Assembly: GCA_016215115.1 (NCBI GenBank)
Contig: JACRLN010000017.1
Coordinates: 1 to 51,544, forward strand
Direction: 5' to 3'
DNA: 51,544 nt
Origin: Nitrospirota bacterium
GTDB taxonomy: Bacteria; Nitrospirota; Thermodesulfovibrionia; UBA6902
Below the pieces are notes generated by a model. It worked only from the letters and a program-made list of their open reading frames with translations. It had not been told where the DNA came from and did no database searches. This document shows positions 25,709 to 32,401 of the stretch, in pieces. The position numbers and the translations under genes are program-made. How positions within the stretch are numbered: position 1 is the first letter of the stretch; every line of letters starts with the position of its first letter.

Positions 25709-26433
25709 AATATAAAGCAGCAATAAAAGAAGAAACCAAAGAAAAGATAATCAAGGAGTTTTTACCTTATATTAAATACACAGCCTACAGGCTTTCTTGG
25801 AAACTTCCTCCCCATGTTACCGTTGATGATCTTGTCAGTGTCGGCTTAATGGGATTAATGGATGCCCTCGAAAGGTTTGAACCAGGGAAGGTAAAACTCA
25901 AGACATATGCAGAATTGCGCATAAAAGGCTCGATGATCGATGAACTCAGGGCCACAGCATGGATTCCAAGGTCCATGAGGAAAAAAATTGATGAAATTAA
26001 CAATGCACGCAATAAACTTGAAAAGAAAAACGGCAGGATGCCCGACGACACCGAAGTTGCAAAATTTCTCAAGATGCCTCTTGATGAGTACTACAGGATA
26101 TTACAATATGCGGTATCTGCCATACCAATTAGGATTGAAGATTTCAAGACTAACAAATATTCTGACAGTGATCTGAACTTCTCCGAATGTATTGCCGACC
26201 CGGCTTCAAAAACCCCCCTTGAGGTTCTTGAGGAAAAAGATGTACAGGAAAAACTTGCAGAATTAATAGAATGTATGCCCGAAAAAGAAAAACTGGTCTT
26301 ATCTCTTTATTATTATGAAGAGCTTACAATGCAGGAAATCGGCAAGGTATTGAATATTACCGAGTCAAGGGTCTGTCAGATTCATAGCCAGGCGCTTATT
26401 AAGCTTAAATCAAAACTTACATGGGCCAAATAA
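25702..26433 (+). CDS. fliA: Flagellar sigma factor FliA (sigma-28)
   Basis: 243 residues. Region 2 (YIKYTAYRLSWKLPPHVTVD, DLVSVGLMGLMDALERFEPG, YAELRIKGSMIDELRATAWI), region 3 (PRSMRKKIDEINNARNKLEK) and region 4 (MPEKEKLVLSLYYYEELTMQ, EIGKVLNITESRVCQIHSQA) are all present. It directs transcription of late flagellar and chemotaxis genes. TAAA-N15/16-[GT]CCGATA sites are seen in this window before flgM, fliC, the HEAT gene and the cyclase gene. Its inhibitor FlgM is encoded at 31656. Confidence 0.96.
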   Translation: MLKYKAAIKEETKEKIIKEFLPYIKYTAYRLSWKLPPHVTVDDLVSVGLMGLMDALERFEPGKVKLKTYAELRIKGSMIDELRATAWIPRSMRKKIDEINNARNKLEKKNGRMPDDTEVAKFLKMPLDEYYRILQYAVSAIPIRIEDFKTNKYSDSDLNFSECIADPASKTPLEVLEEKDVQEKLAELIECMPEKEKLVLSLYYYEELTMQEIGKVLNITESRVCQIHSQALIKLKSKLTWAK

Positions 26434-26482
26434 ATCTTATGAGGTTTATTACGCGGCGATAAGATAAAAGTCGGGGTTAACA

Positions 26483-26650
26483 ATGCCGATTGATGGACTT
26501 GGAAATATATTAGGAATTCTTCCGGTAAAGAAGGAAAAAGAGGCTGGAGAGACCTCCAGGAGAAATCAAAAGAAAGACCGGAATAAGGGCGATAAGAAAG
26601 ACAGTGAAGAACCGAAGGGAAAAGAGGGTAAAATTGATATCAGGATATAG
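26483..26650 (+). CDS. Small Lys-rich conserved-context protein after fliA
   Basis: 55 residues, start ATG at 26483 with only a weak GGGG upstream. It opens with a hydrophobic MPIDGLGNILGILPV, has a long middle of Lys/Glu/Gly/Asp (KKEKEAGETSRRNQKKDRNK) and ends with KIDIRI. There is no signal peptide or known domain. It follows fliA in the same direction within 50 bp. It may be real because the amphipathic ends and charged middle are not typical of random AT-rich sequence; a family match could not be made from memory. Confidence 0.5.
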   Translation: MPIDGLGNILGILPVKKEKEAGETSRRNQKKDRNKGDKKDSEEPKGKEGKIDIRI

Positions 26651-26653
26651 GGG

Positions 26654-26710
26654 TGAAGAAGTCAGGGAAGTGCAAAAGAGCAGAAGTGCAAAAGTGTATG
26701 AGGGATGGAA
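26654..26710 (+). repeat. Heptamer array between the 55-codon gene and the flgF promoter
   Basis: Units such as gaagtca, gcaaaag, gtgcaaa, agtgtat and gagggat follow at about 7-base steps. An ORF across it (26653-26835) is judged spurious. Confidence 0.6.
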
Positions 26711-26839
26711 GGAAATATTTTCCAGGGGAAAGGAAAGATATTCCGCCCGGCAAACAAAAAATTGACGGTAAAATTTTCAAAAAGATAATGCAAGTGAGCG
26801 ATTTTAAAGACAATAAAAATAAAATTCTATTTTAAACCT

Positions 26840-26856
26840 CTGGCATCAAGTTTGCA
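26840..26856 (+). promoter_or_regulatory. Sigma-54 promoter of flgF-G-A-H-I-J
   Basis: ctggcatcaagtttgca has the -24 GG and -12 GC exactly 10 bases apart. The predicted start is near 26867, just before an AAGGAGG at 26873-26879. Confidence 0.8.
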
Positions 26857-26886
26857 TTAAACAAGAAAGTGTAAGGAGGCATTAAA

Positions 26887-26928
26887 TTGAAAATTATAAA
26901 TTTCAAATTTTCAATTTTAAATTTTTAA
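26887..26928 (+). CDS. 13-codon leader ORF made of a heptamer array, before flgF
   Basis: The only good ribosome site before flgF (AAGGAGG, 26873-26879) is 50 bases from the flgF ATG, but 7 bases from a TTG at 26887. From this TTG an open frame encodes MKIINFKFSILNF and stops at 26926-26928, one base before the flgF ATG at 26930. The whole frame is an AAATTTT-type 7-bp array (26890-26929). It may be translated to carry ribosomes to flgF, or the array may simply have been inserted between site and start. Confidence 0.4.
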   Translation: MKIINFKFSILNF

Positions 26929-26929
26929 A

Positions 26930-27640
26930 ATGTATAAAGGGATCTACATAGCGCTTTCAGGAGCAATTTTAAAACAGAAGCATATGGACATTTTTGCACA
27001 GAATGTTGCAAATGCGTCTACGCCGGGCTACAAGAAAGAAAGAATATCTTTCAAAGACTATCTGATACCTGTGGATAATAAACCGCCTTTTATGACTGAC
27101 GGAAGAACAATGACGGAAACTTCTCAAATCGTAACCGATTTTTCTAAAGGCAGTCTTTTAAGGACAGGTAATCCTCTGGACATGGCAATTAACGGGGAAG
27201 GGTTTTTTGCTCTTGAAGATAACAGATATACAAGGAACGGTAATTTTAAGATTGACAGTGAAGGTTACCTCACAACACAGGACGGAATAAAGGTCCTTGG
27301 CAGTGGAGGACCTATTGCGATGCAGGGGAAAAAACTCGATGTAAACGAATCGGGAGAAGTTTTTGTTGATGATATATCCGTTGGAGCATTAAAAATAGTT
27401 GATTTCTCCGACAAGGGGAAACTCAGAAAATTAAATGACGGAGCATTTACGACTGATGATACAGGCGAGGAAACAAGAGCAAGTATAAGTCAGGGCTATT
27501 ATGAAGCGTCGAATGTTGACGCGGTAAAAGAATTAGTGCAAATGATTACATCCCTCAGGGAATTTGAATCTTATCAGAAAGTAATTCAGACATTTGATGA
27601 AGCATCATCGAAAGTGACGAATGAACTGGGGAAGGGATAA
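26930..27640 (+). CDS. flgF: Flagellar basal-body rod protein FlgF
   Basis: 236 residues. The rod-family N-terminus MYKGIYIALSGAILKQKHMD, DIFAQNVANASTPGYKKERI is followed by PLDMAINGEGFFALEDNRYT, a FlgG-like central domain and the C-terminal QGYYEASNVDAVKELVQMIT helix. It builds the proximal rod/rod junction. The next gene is flgG, which supports FlgF over FlgE-like alternatives. Its start is separated from the ribosome site by a short array ORF. Confidence 0.93.
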   Translation: MYKGIYIALSGAILKQKHMDIFAQNVANASTPGYKKERISFKDYLIPVDNKPPFMTDGRTMTETSQIVTDFSKGSLLRTGNPLDMAINGEGFFALEDNRYTRNGNFKIDSEGYLTTQDGIKVLGSGGPIAMQGKKLDVNESGEVFVDDISVGALKIVDFSDKGKLRKLNDGAFTTDDTGEETRASISQGYYEASNVDAVKELVQMITSLREFESYQKVIQTFDEASSKVTNELGKG

Positions 27641-27641
27641 C

Positions 27642-27681
27642 CTTAAATTTTAAATTTGAAATTTGAAATTTCAAATTAAAT
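27642..27681 (+). repeat. Heptamer array flgF-flgG with palindromic centre
   Basis: Units of aaatttg change to aaatttc, so aatttgaaatt can pair with aatttcaaatt. The array ends at the flgG ribosome site GCAGGAGG. Confidence 0.8.
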
Positions 27682-27696
27682 GCAGGAGGATAGGCA

Positions 27697-28485
27697 ATGC
27701 AAAGGTCATTATTTATTGCAGCAACAGGAATGGAGGCGCAGAGACTTAGTATAGATGTCATATCAAATAACCTTGCAAACGTGAATACAACCGGGTTTAA
27801 AAAGAGCAGGGCTGATTTTCAGGAACTCCTGTATCAGGGGATTAAATCAGCCGGTGCATCTTCAGCCTCGGGAGCGGAACTTCCATCCGGCATACAGGTG
27901 GGTCTGGGTGTTAAACCCGCTGCTGTTCAGAAGATGTTTCAACAGGGAGATTTTGTTTCTACCGGAAACAATCTTGATCTGGTAATAGAAGGACAGGGGT
28001 TTTTTCAGATTACTAAACCGGATGGTGAAATTGCTTATTCCCGTGCGGGTGCTTTGAAGATTAACAGTGAAGGTAATATAGTAAACTCTGACGGCTATGC
28101 TCTTGAGCCGGCAATTACAATTCCGGTAAATACCTTGCAGATTACAATCGCTCAGGATGGTACGGTATCAACGCTGCAGGCAGGAAGTTCGACGCCTACA
28201 CAGGTAGGACAGATAGAATTAGCGCAATTTATAAATCCCGGCGGTCTTAATGCAACAGGAAAGAATCTGTTTTTGCCTACTGCAGCATCCGGCGAACCGA
28301 TTACCGGCAATCCCGGTTCAGACGGGCTTGGGACCATTAATCAGGGTTTCCTTGAATTGAGCAATGTAAATGTAGTTGAGGAAATGGTAAACATGATTGT
28401 GAGCCAGAGGGCCTATGAACTGAATTCTAAAGTAGTACAGTCATCAGATGAAATGCTCGCAACAGCGAATAATATTAAAAGATAA
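27697..28485 (+). CDS. flgG: Flagellar distal rod protein FlgG
   Basis: 262 residues, the normal FlgG size. [51 protein letters not shown] and [20 protein letters not shown] are diagnostic for FlgG; the C-terminus ends [20 protein letters not shown] with [14 protein letters not shown]. It forms the long distal rod crossing the periplasm to the L-ring. AGGAGG precedes the start by 8 bases. flgA, flgH and flgI follow, completing the rod and ring set. Confidence 0.98.
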   Translation: MQRSLFIAATGMEAQRLSIDVISNNLANVNTTGFKKSRADFQELLYQGIKSAGASSASGAELPSGIQVGLGVKPAAVQKMFQQGDFVSTGNNLDLVIEGQGFFQITKPDGEIAYSRAGALKINSEGNIVNSDGYALEPAITIPVNTLQITIAQDGTVSTLQAGSSTPTQVGQIELAQFINPGGLNATGKNLFLPTAASGEPITGNPGSDGLGTINQGFLELSNVNVVEEMVNMIVSQRAYELNSKVVQSSDEMLATANNIKR

Positions 28486-28530
28486 GAAGTAGAGATTAAG
28501 GGATAAGGATTAAGGAATAAGAGGTGGAAG
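28481..28530 (+). repeat. Heptamer array flgG-flgA
   Basis: Units gataaga, agtagag, attaagg, gataagg, attaagg, aataaga at 7-base steps; the AAGGATT family as at 6578-6618. It ends at the flgA ribosome site. Confidence 0.8.
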
Positions 28531-28531
28531 A

Positions 28532-29230
28532 ATGAAAAAATATAGAAGTCAGGAGTCAGGAGTAAGGAGAGGAATATTTATTTCATGCATTCTGACTTTT
28601 GCATTCTGCCTTCTGAATTCTGCAGCATTTTCCTCCTCATGGGATGCAAAGGATGTTTTGCAGGGTTTTTTGGCAGATAAATATCCATGGGAAAAGATAG
28701 AGATAAGCAATATTAAGATAATCGGCGCGATCCCCGACAAAGCCCCCGATACTATAACTGTTGAAAAGGGTCCTGTTGGCAAAGCAGTCTTTTCGTTTGT
28801 ATTCGATAATAGTCAGAAAGTTACTGCAATGGCTGAAGTCAGGGCATATGATAGCATTGTTAAAAGCAAAAGACCTTTTAAAAAAGGGTATGTTTTGAGC
28901 AGTGATGACCTTTATTTGTCAGAGATGGATATAAATAAAATGCCGAAGAGCTCCGTGAAAGATCCGGAAACAATTATCGGGAAGTCATTAAACAGATCTA
29001 TCCCGGCGAATATCACATTAACAGAGGACATGGTGGAGAAGTCACAGGTTGTTGACAAAGGAAAACAAGTGGTGCTTTTGATTAATGCTCATGGATTCAA
29101 CATTACTGCAGCAGGTGAGACAAGAGAAAAGGGATATGTCGGGAAGCCTGTTAAAGCAACTAACCTGTCATCAAAAAAAGAGGTAAGAGGAGTTTTGATC
29201 AATGAAAGAACAGTTGAAGTGGAACTATAA
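28532..29230 (+). CDS. flgA: Flagellar P-ring assembly chaperone FlgA
   Basis: 232 residues. Signal peptide: basic n-region MKKYRSQESGVRRG, hydrophobic IFISCILTFAFCLLNSAAFS, probable cleavage near residue 35. Both the n- and h-regions are encoded by heptamer arrays of opposite orientation. The mature protein has FlgA features: KRPFKKGYVLSSDDLYLSEM (SAF domain), IGKSLNRSIPANITLTEDMV and GKQVVLLINAHGFNITAAGE. It is a periplasmic chaperone for FlgI, encoded 840 bp downstream. Its 3' end overlaps flgH by 29 bp. Confidence 0.93.
   Translation: MKKYRSQESGVRRGIFISCILTFAFCLLNSAAFSSSWDAKDVLQGFLADKYPWEKIEISNIKIIGAIPDKAPDTITVEKGPVGKAVFSFVFDNSQKVTAMAEVRAYDSIVKSKRPFKKGYVLSSDDLYLSEMDINKMPKSSVKDPETIIGKSLNRSIPANITLTEDMVEKSQVVDKGKQVVLLINAHGFNITAAGETREKGYVGKPVKATNLSSKKEVRGVLINERTVEVEL
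28544..28623 (+). repeat. Facing heptamer arrays inside the flgA signal sequence
   Basis: The left arm (28544-28572) repeats ggagtca; the right arm (28587-28623) repeats gcattct, gccttct, gaattct. The right arm is largely complementary to the left, so the flgA start region can fold into a hairpin. The arms encode RSQESGVRR and ILTFAFCLLNSA. Confidence 0.85.
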
Positions 29231-30032
29231 AACAGAAGTCAGAAGTCAGAAGTCAGAAGTCAGAAGACAGGAAACAGGAGTCAGGAGTCAGAGCACAAAA
29301 GACAGAAAACATAATACAAAGGTCTGCTTACTGCTTACCGCTTATTGCTTACTGCTGTTTTTAATGTACTCCTGCGCTACTCCTTCTGCAAATTTACCGC
29401 CTCCGCCTCCCAAATACGTTCAGGCAGTAGAAGATAAAATGTCAAAGCATTCTGCCAACTCACTCTGGAATGACTCAGCAAATATATTTGGAGACACAAA
29501 GGCAAGGAGACTTAACGACCTCGTGATGATAAGTATCGTAGAAAATCTATCCGGTTCCGGAACGGCTGATACAAATACCAGTCGCGATTCATCGGCAGAT
29601 TATAATTTGACCAACCTTTTGGGCATGAACAAGGATTTTAATCTTCACAATGCCTTTTTGCTGAAAGATCTATTTAAAGGTGCCAATATATTTGACCCGT
29701 CTGTTGTCGGCGATGGAAAGTCCGAATTTAAAGGAAAGGGAGACACAAACAGGGAGGGTAAACTTGTAGCTAATATAACTGCCAGAGTTGTTGAAGTAAT
29801 GCCTAACGGTAATCTCGCATTAGAAGCAAGAAAGGAATTGACTATAAATAACGAGAAACAGATACTGGTACTTACCGGAATGGTAAGACCTGATGATATT
29901 GATTCGAATAATACGGTTTTAAGCAGCAAGATAGCCGATGCTCAAATTTATTATGTAGGAAATGGAGTAATTCAGGATAAGCAGAGTCCCGGCTGGCTGG
30001 TCAGGATAATAGATAATATATGGCCGTTCTAA
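29202..30032 (+). CDS. flgH: Flagellar L-ring protein FlgH with extended, repeat-encoded signal
   Basis: 276 residues. The only usable start (29202, after AGAGGAG) lies in flgA, giving a 57-residue leader: about 40 polar residues with the heptads EVRSQKS, EVRRQET, GVRSQST, then VCLLLTAYCLLLFLMYS before C58, the likely acylated cysteine (weak lipobox MYSC). The mature FlgH is regular: SLWNDSANIFGDTKARRLND, LVMISIVENLSGSGTADTNT, FKGKGDTNREGKLVANITAR, NGNLALEARKELTINNEKQI. It forms the outer-membrane L-ring. Normal FlgH leaders are about 20 residues, so the extra part is array insertion. Confidence 0.95.
   Translation: MKEQLKWNYKTEVRSQKSEVRRQETGVRSQSTKDRKHNTKVCLLLTAYCLLLFLMYSCATPSANLPPPPPKYVQAVEDKMSKHSANSLWNDSANIFGDTKARRLNDLVMISIVENLSGSGTADTNTSRDSSADYNLTNLLGMNKDFNLHNAFLLKDLFKGANIFDPSVVGDGKSEFKGKGDTNREGKLVANITARVVEVMPNGNLALEARKELTINNEKQILVLTGMVRPDDIDSNNTVLSSKIADAQIYYVGNGVIQDKQSPGWLVRIIDNIWPF
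29233..29358 (+). repeat. Facing heptamer arrays translated in the FlgH leader
   Basis: 29233-29312 repeats agaagtc (four near-perfect copies, then decayed units). 29322-29358 repeats tgcttac (tgcttac, tgcttac, cgcttat, tgcttac, tgctg). Both are stop-free in the coding frame; the first is hydrophilic (EVRSQKS) and the second hydrophobic (CLLLTAY). Confidence 0.9.
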
Positions 30033-30034
30033 GA

Positions 30035-30187
30035 AAGTGAGAAGTAACAAGTGACGAGTAACGAGTGAAAAATGAAAAGTGAAAAGTTGAAAAAAGAAGT
30101 CAGAAGTCAGAAATCAGAAGTCAGAAGAATTGTGCAATGGTTATTTGTTTTCTTTTTCGTCACTTGTAACTTGTCACTTGTTACTGC
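30035..30187 (+). repeat. Composite heptamer arrays at the flgI start and signal peptide
   Basis: 30035-30129 runs through units gtaacaa, gtgacga, gtaacga, gtgaaaa, atgaaaa and then gaagtca. 30158-30187 repeats gtcactt, gtaactt, gtcactt, gttactg, which complements the early units (gtaacaagtgac at 30044-30055 pairs with gtcacttgttac). The flgI ATG lies inside the left array. Confidence 0.9.
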
Positions 30188-31226
30188 CGTTTACGCTGAG
30201 CGTATTAAGGATATAGCAAGTTTTGAAGGAGTGAGGGATAATCAGCTTATAGGTTACGGACTTGCAGTTGGACTTGATGGGTCAGGCGATAAAGGACAGG
30301 CGGCAGTGCTGGGCATAATAAACATGCTCAGTAGAATGGGAATGACTATTAATACGAATGATCTAAAATCGAAGAATATAGCTGCAGTTGTAATTACAGC
30401 GGTGCTTCCGCCATTTGCAAAACCAGGCACTAAAATTGACGCGCTTGTATCAACTATCGGTGATGCTAAAAGCATTCAAGGTGGAACGCTGCTTCTTACC
30501 CCCCTAAAGGGCCCTGACGGCAAGGTATATGCCCTTGCCCAGGGTCCTGTTTCAATTGGCGGTTTTGCTGCAGAGGGAGCGGGTACAACATCGCAGAAGA
30601 ACCATCCTACTGCAGGAAAAATACCGGAAGGAGTAACAATTGAGAAAGAGCCGCCTTTTGTTCTTGGAAAAGGAAACGATATCAGACTCTTCCTTCATAA
30701 GGCTGATTTCACTACTGCTGATATGGTGTCAAAGCAGATAAACAGAGAACTGCATGGTAATCACGCTGTTGCAATAGATTCTTCAGCGGTAAAGCTGTCG
30801 ATCCCGTCAGAATATAAAGATAATATCGTTGGGTTAATTACAAGGGTTGAAACGCTGGACGTTAAAGTTGATATGCCGGCAAGAGTTGTCATCAATGAAA
30901 GAACCGGAACTATCGTTATTGGTGAGAATGTTACGATATCTCCGGTAGCTATTGCACATGGTTCACTTTCAATTGAAGTTAAGGAAACGCCTGAGGTTTC
31001 ACAGCCTCTTCCATTTGCGCCTGAAAAGGCAGAAACAGTTAAAGTGCCCAGAACAGATATCACAGTTCAAGAGCAGAAGGGATCACTTGTTGAGGTCTCT
31101 GGCGTTACTTTGGGTGAAATAGTAAGGGCCTTGAATGCGTTAGGTGTGACACCGAGAGACCTTATATCTATAATTCAGGCATTAAAGGCATCTGGTGCAT
31201 TAAAAGCTGAAATAGAGATAATATAA
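30072..31226 (+). CDS. flgI: Flagellar P-ring protein FlgI
   Basis: 384 residues. The signal peptide is about 42 residues: MKSEKLKKEVRSQKSEVRR, then WLFVFFFVTCNLSLVTAVYA and cleavage before ERIKDIASFEG. The n-region and part of the h-region are translations of 7-bp arrays, and no Shine-Dalgarno is visible before the ATG. The mature FlgI is standard: RIKDIASFEGVRDNQLIGYG, LAVGLDGSGDKGQAAVLGII, TAVLPPFAKPGTKIDALVST, VVINERTGTIVIGENVTISP and the C-terminal LGVTPRDLISIIQALKASGA. It forms the periplasmic P-ring on the rod with help from FlgA. Confidence 0.96.
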   Translation: MKSEKLKKEVRSQKSEVRRIVQWLFVFFFVTCNLSLVTAVYAERIKDIASFEGVRDNQLIGYGLAVGLDGSGDKGQAAVLGIINMLSRMGMTINTNDLKSKNIAAVVITAVLPPFAKPGTKIDALVSTIGDAKSIQGGTLLLTPLKGPDGKVYALAQGPVSIGGFAAEGAGTTSQKNHPTAGKIPEGVTIEKEPPFVLGKGNDIRLFLHKADFTTADMVSKQINRELHGNHAVAIDSSAVKLSIPSEYKDNIVGLITRVETLDVKVDMPARVVINERTGTIVIGENVTISPVAIAHGSLSIEVKETPEVSQPLPFAPEKAETVKVPRTDITVQEQKGSLVEVSGVTLGEIVRALNALGVTPRDLISIIQALKASGALKAEIEII

Positions 31227-31227
31227 T

Positions 31228-31560
31228 ATGAGTAATATACAGAATACACAACAAATAGCCAGTAACGTAAATTCTAAAACACAAAGAACTGAGCAAAAAA
31301 TTCACAAACCTGAGATTAAAAAAGCTGCTAAAGAAATGGAGGCTCTTTTTGTATATGAATTAATAAAAGTAATGAGGGAAACTACAGAAGGCATGTCTTC
31401 AGATAGTAAGGGGCTTGGAAGTGAGACATATATGGGACTTTTTGACATGGAGGTCTCAAGGGTTATGGCTGACAAGGGGGTTGGTATTCAAGATGCAATA
31501 GTGAACTGGCTTGAAAGAAGCCCTAATAACAAAATAAATGACAATGATAATAAAAAATAG
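31228..31560 (+). CDS. flgJ: Rod-binding protein FlgJ, N-terminal domain only
   Basis: 110 residues. After a polar start, the rod-binding domain is clear: IKKAAKEMEALFVYELIKVM, RETTEGMSSDSKGLGSETYM, GLFDMEVSRVMADKGVGIQD. The peptidoglycan hydrolase half of enterobacterial FlgJ is missing, as is usual outside gamma/beta-proteobacteria; a separate hydrolase must open the cell wall. The gene starts one base after the flgI stop with no clear ribosome site, so translation is probably coupled. It ends the sigma-54 rod/ring operon, immediately before the flgM promoter. Confidence 0.9.
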   Translation: MSNIQNTQQIASNVNSKTQRTEQKIHKPEIKKAAKEMEALFVYELIKVMRETTEGMSSDSKGLGSETYMGLFDMEVSRVMADKGVGIQDAIVNWLERSPNNKINDNDNKK

Positions 31561-31563
31561 GTC

Positions 31564-31590
31564 TAAAGAAATTGCAAAAAGTGCCGATAA
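31564..31590 (+). promoter_or_regulatory. Consensus sigma-28 promoter of flgM-N-K-L-csrA-fliW
   Basis: TAAA (31564-31567), 15 bases, GCCGATAA (31583-31590): an exact match to the sigma-28 consensus. The start is expected near 31597. A small hairpin, gtgtaaa-tttacac (31603-31621), would lie in the leader. Confidence 0.92.
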
Positions 31591-31655
31591 GAGATACAGG
31601 AAGTGTAAAAGTAATTTACACCACCTGATAATATAAATGACAAAAGGGGGTTAAG

Positions 31656-31949
31656 ATGAAGATTGATGGAAATAGTCCAGTTGAAAGAAAAGATTTGCAT
31701 AGCGGCGTTCATGAAGTAAACAAACATCATGAAACAAAAAAGAAAAAGGATGTTGAAAAAGCAGATGCCGAAAAAGACAAGATCAGTCTGTCGGGCAAGG
31801 CAAAGGAGATAAGCGAACTTAAAACTGCAATAGATCGGCTTCCGGATGTGAGAACAGATAAAGTTGATGCCGTTAAACAGGCAATAGACACCGGTACATA
31901 TAATATTGACGCACGGAAAATAGCACAAAAGATATTGGAAGAACTATGA
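31656..31949 (+). CDS. flgM: Anti-sigma-28 factor FlgM
   Basis: 97 residues. A polar disordered N-terminal half (HHETKKKKDVEKADAEKDK) precedes the FlgM signature: DKISLSGKAKEISELKTAID, RLPDVRTDKVDAVKQAIDTG, TYNIDARKIAQKILEEL. FlgM holds FliA inactive until the hook is complete and FlgM is exported. It has AAGGGGG 8 bases upstream. Its sigma-28 promoter means FliA makes its own inhibitor, a feedback loop known from enteric bacteria. Confidence 0.95.
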   Translation: MKIDGNSPVERKDLHSGVHEVNKHHETKKKKDVEKADAEKDKISLSGKAKEISELKTAIDRLPDVRTDKVDAVKQAIDTGTYNIDARKIAQKILEEL

Positions 31950-32401
31950 CATGTGACAGAGCGGTTATTAGCATATTGAAAGAGCAGATTAGTGCTTACA
32001 AGATACTGCTTGATCTCCTGAAAAAAGAGAGGGTGTGTCTTGTGGATTTTGATGCAGAAAAGGTAGAGGAAATCTCAAAAGAGAAAGACACTGTTGTAAT
32101 GAGGTTGAGGCTTTTAGAAGAGGAAAGGGTGAGGTTGATAAAAAAATTTGCTGAGGACAACAGTCTTTCATTTAATTTAAATCTTGAAAAAATGGCGAAA
32201 CATACAGGAGACACGGCCTTTTCAGTATTGCGTTCCCAGATGCTCTCACTTCTTCAAAGCATAGATGAAATGAATAAATTTAACAGTATCTTGATAGATC
32301 GCTCGATCAGATACATCAGGACCACAACTAATTTTTTTAATTCATTTACAGCACAGCATATACCTCAAACCACGGGTGTTCTCTTGTCAAAGGAGACATA
32401 A
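31946..32401 (+). CDS. flgN: FlgK/FlgL export chaperone FlgN
   Basis: 151 residues, almost wholly helical: LKEQISAYKILLDLLKKERV, DAEKVEEISKEKDTVVMRLR, then a C-terminal helix SIDEMNKFNSILIDRSIRYI with TTTNFFNSF. That is the FlgN pattern: an N-terminal four-helix body and an amphipathic C-terminal substrate-binding helix. It starts in the flgM stop (ATGA) and ends exactly before the flgK ATG, its substrate gene. It carries FlgK and FlgL to the FlhA platform. Confidence 0.9.
   Translation: MTCDRAVISILKEQISAYKILLDLLKKERVCLVDFDAEKVEEISKEKDTVVMRLRLLEEERVRLIKKFAEDNSLSFNLNLEKMAKHTGDTAFSVLRSQMLSLLQSIDEMNKFNSILIDRSIRYIRTTTNFFNSFTAQHIPQTTGVLLSKET

Noticed and set aside
26455-26462. ggcgataa resembling a sigma-28 -10 before the 55-codon gene
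   Set aside because: The nearest TAAA is 20 bases upstream, not 15-16.
26653-26835. 60-codon Lys-rich ORF after the 55-codon gene
   Set aside because: No ribosome site; its first part is a 7-bp array and it ends just before the sigma-54 promoter.
29233-29312. Regular repeats considered as a CRISPR array
   Set aside because: The period is 7 bases with no spacers, and no cas genes are present.
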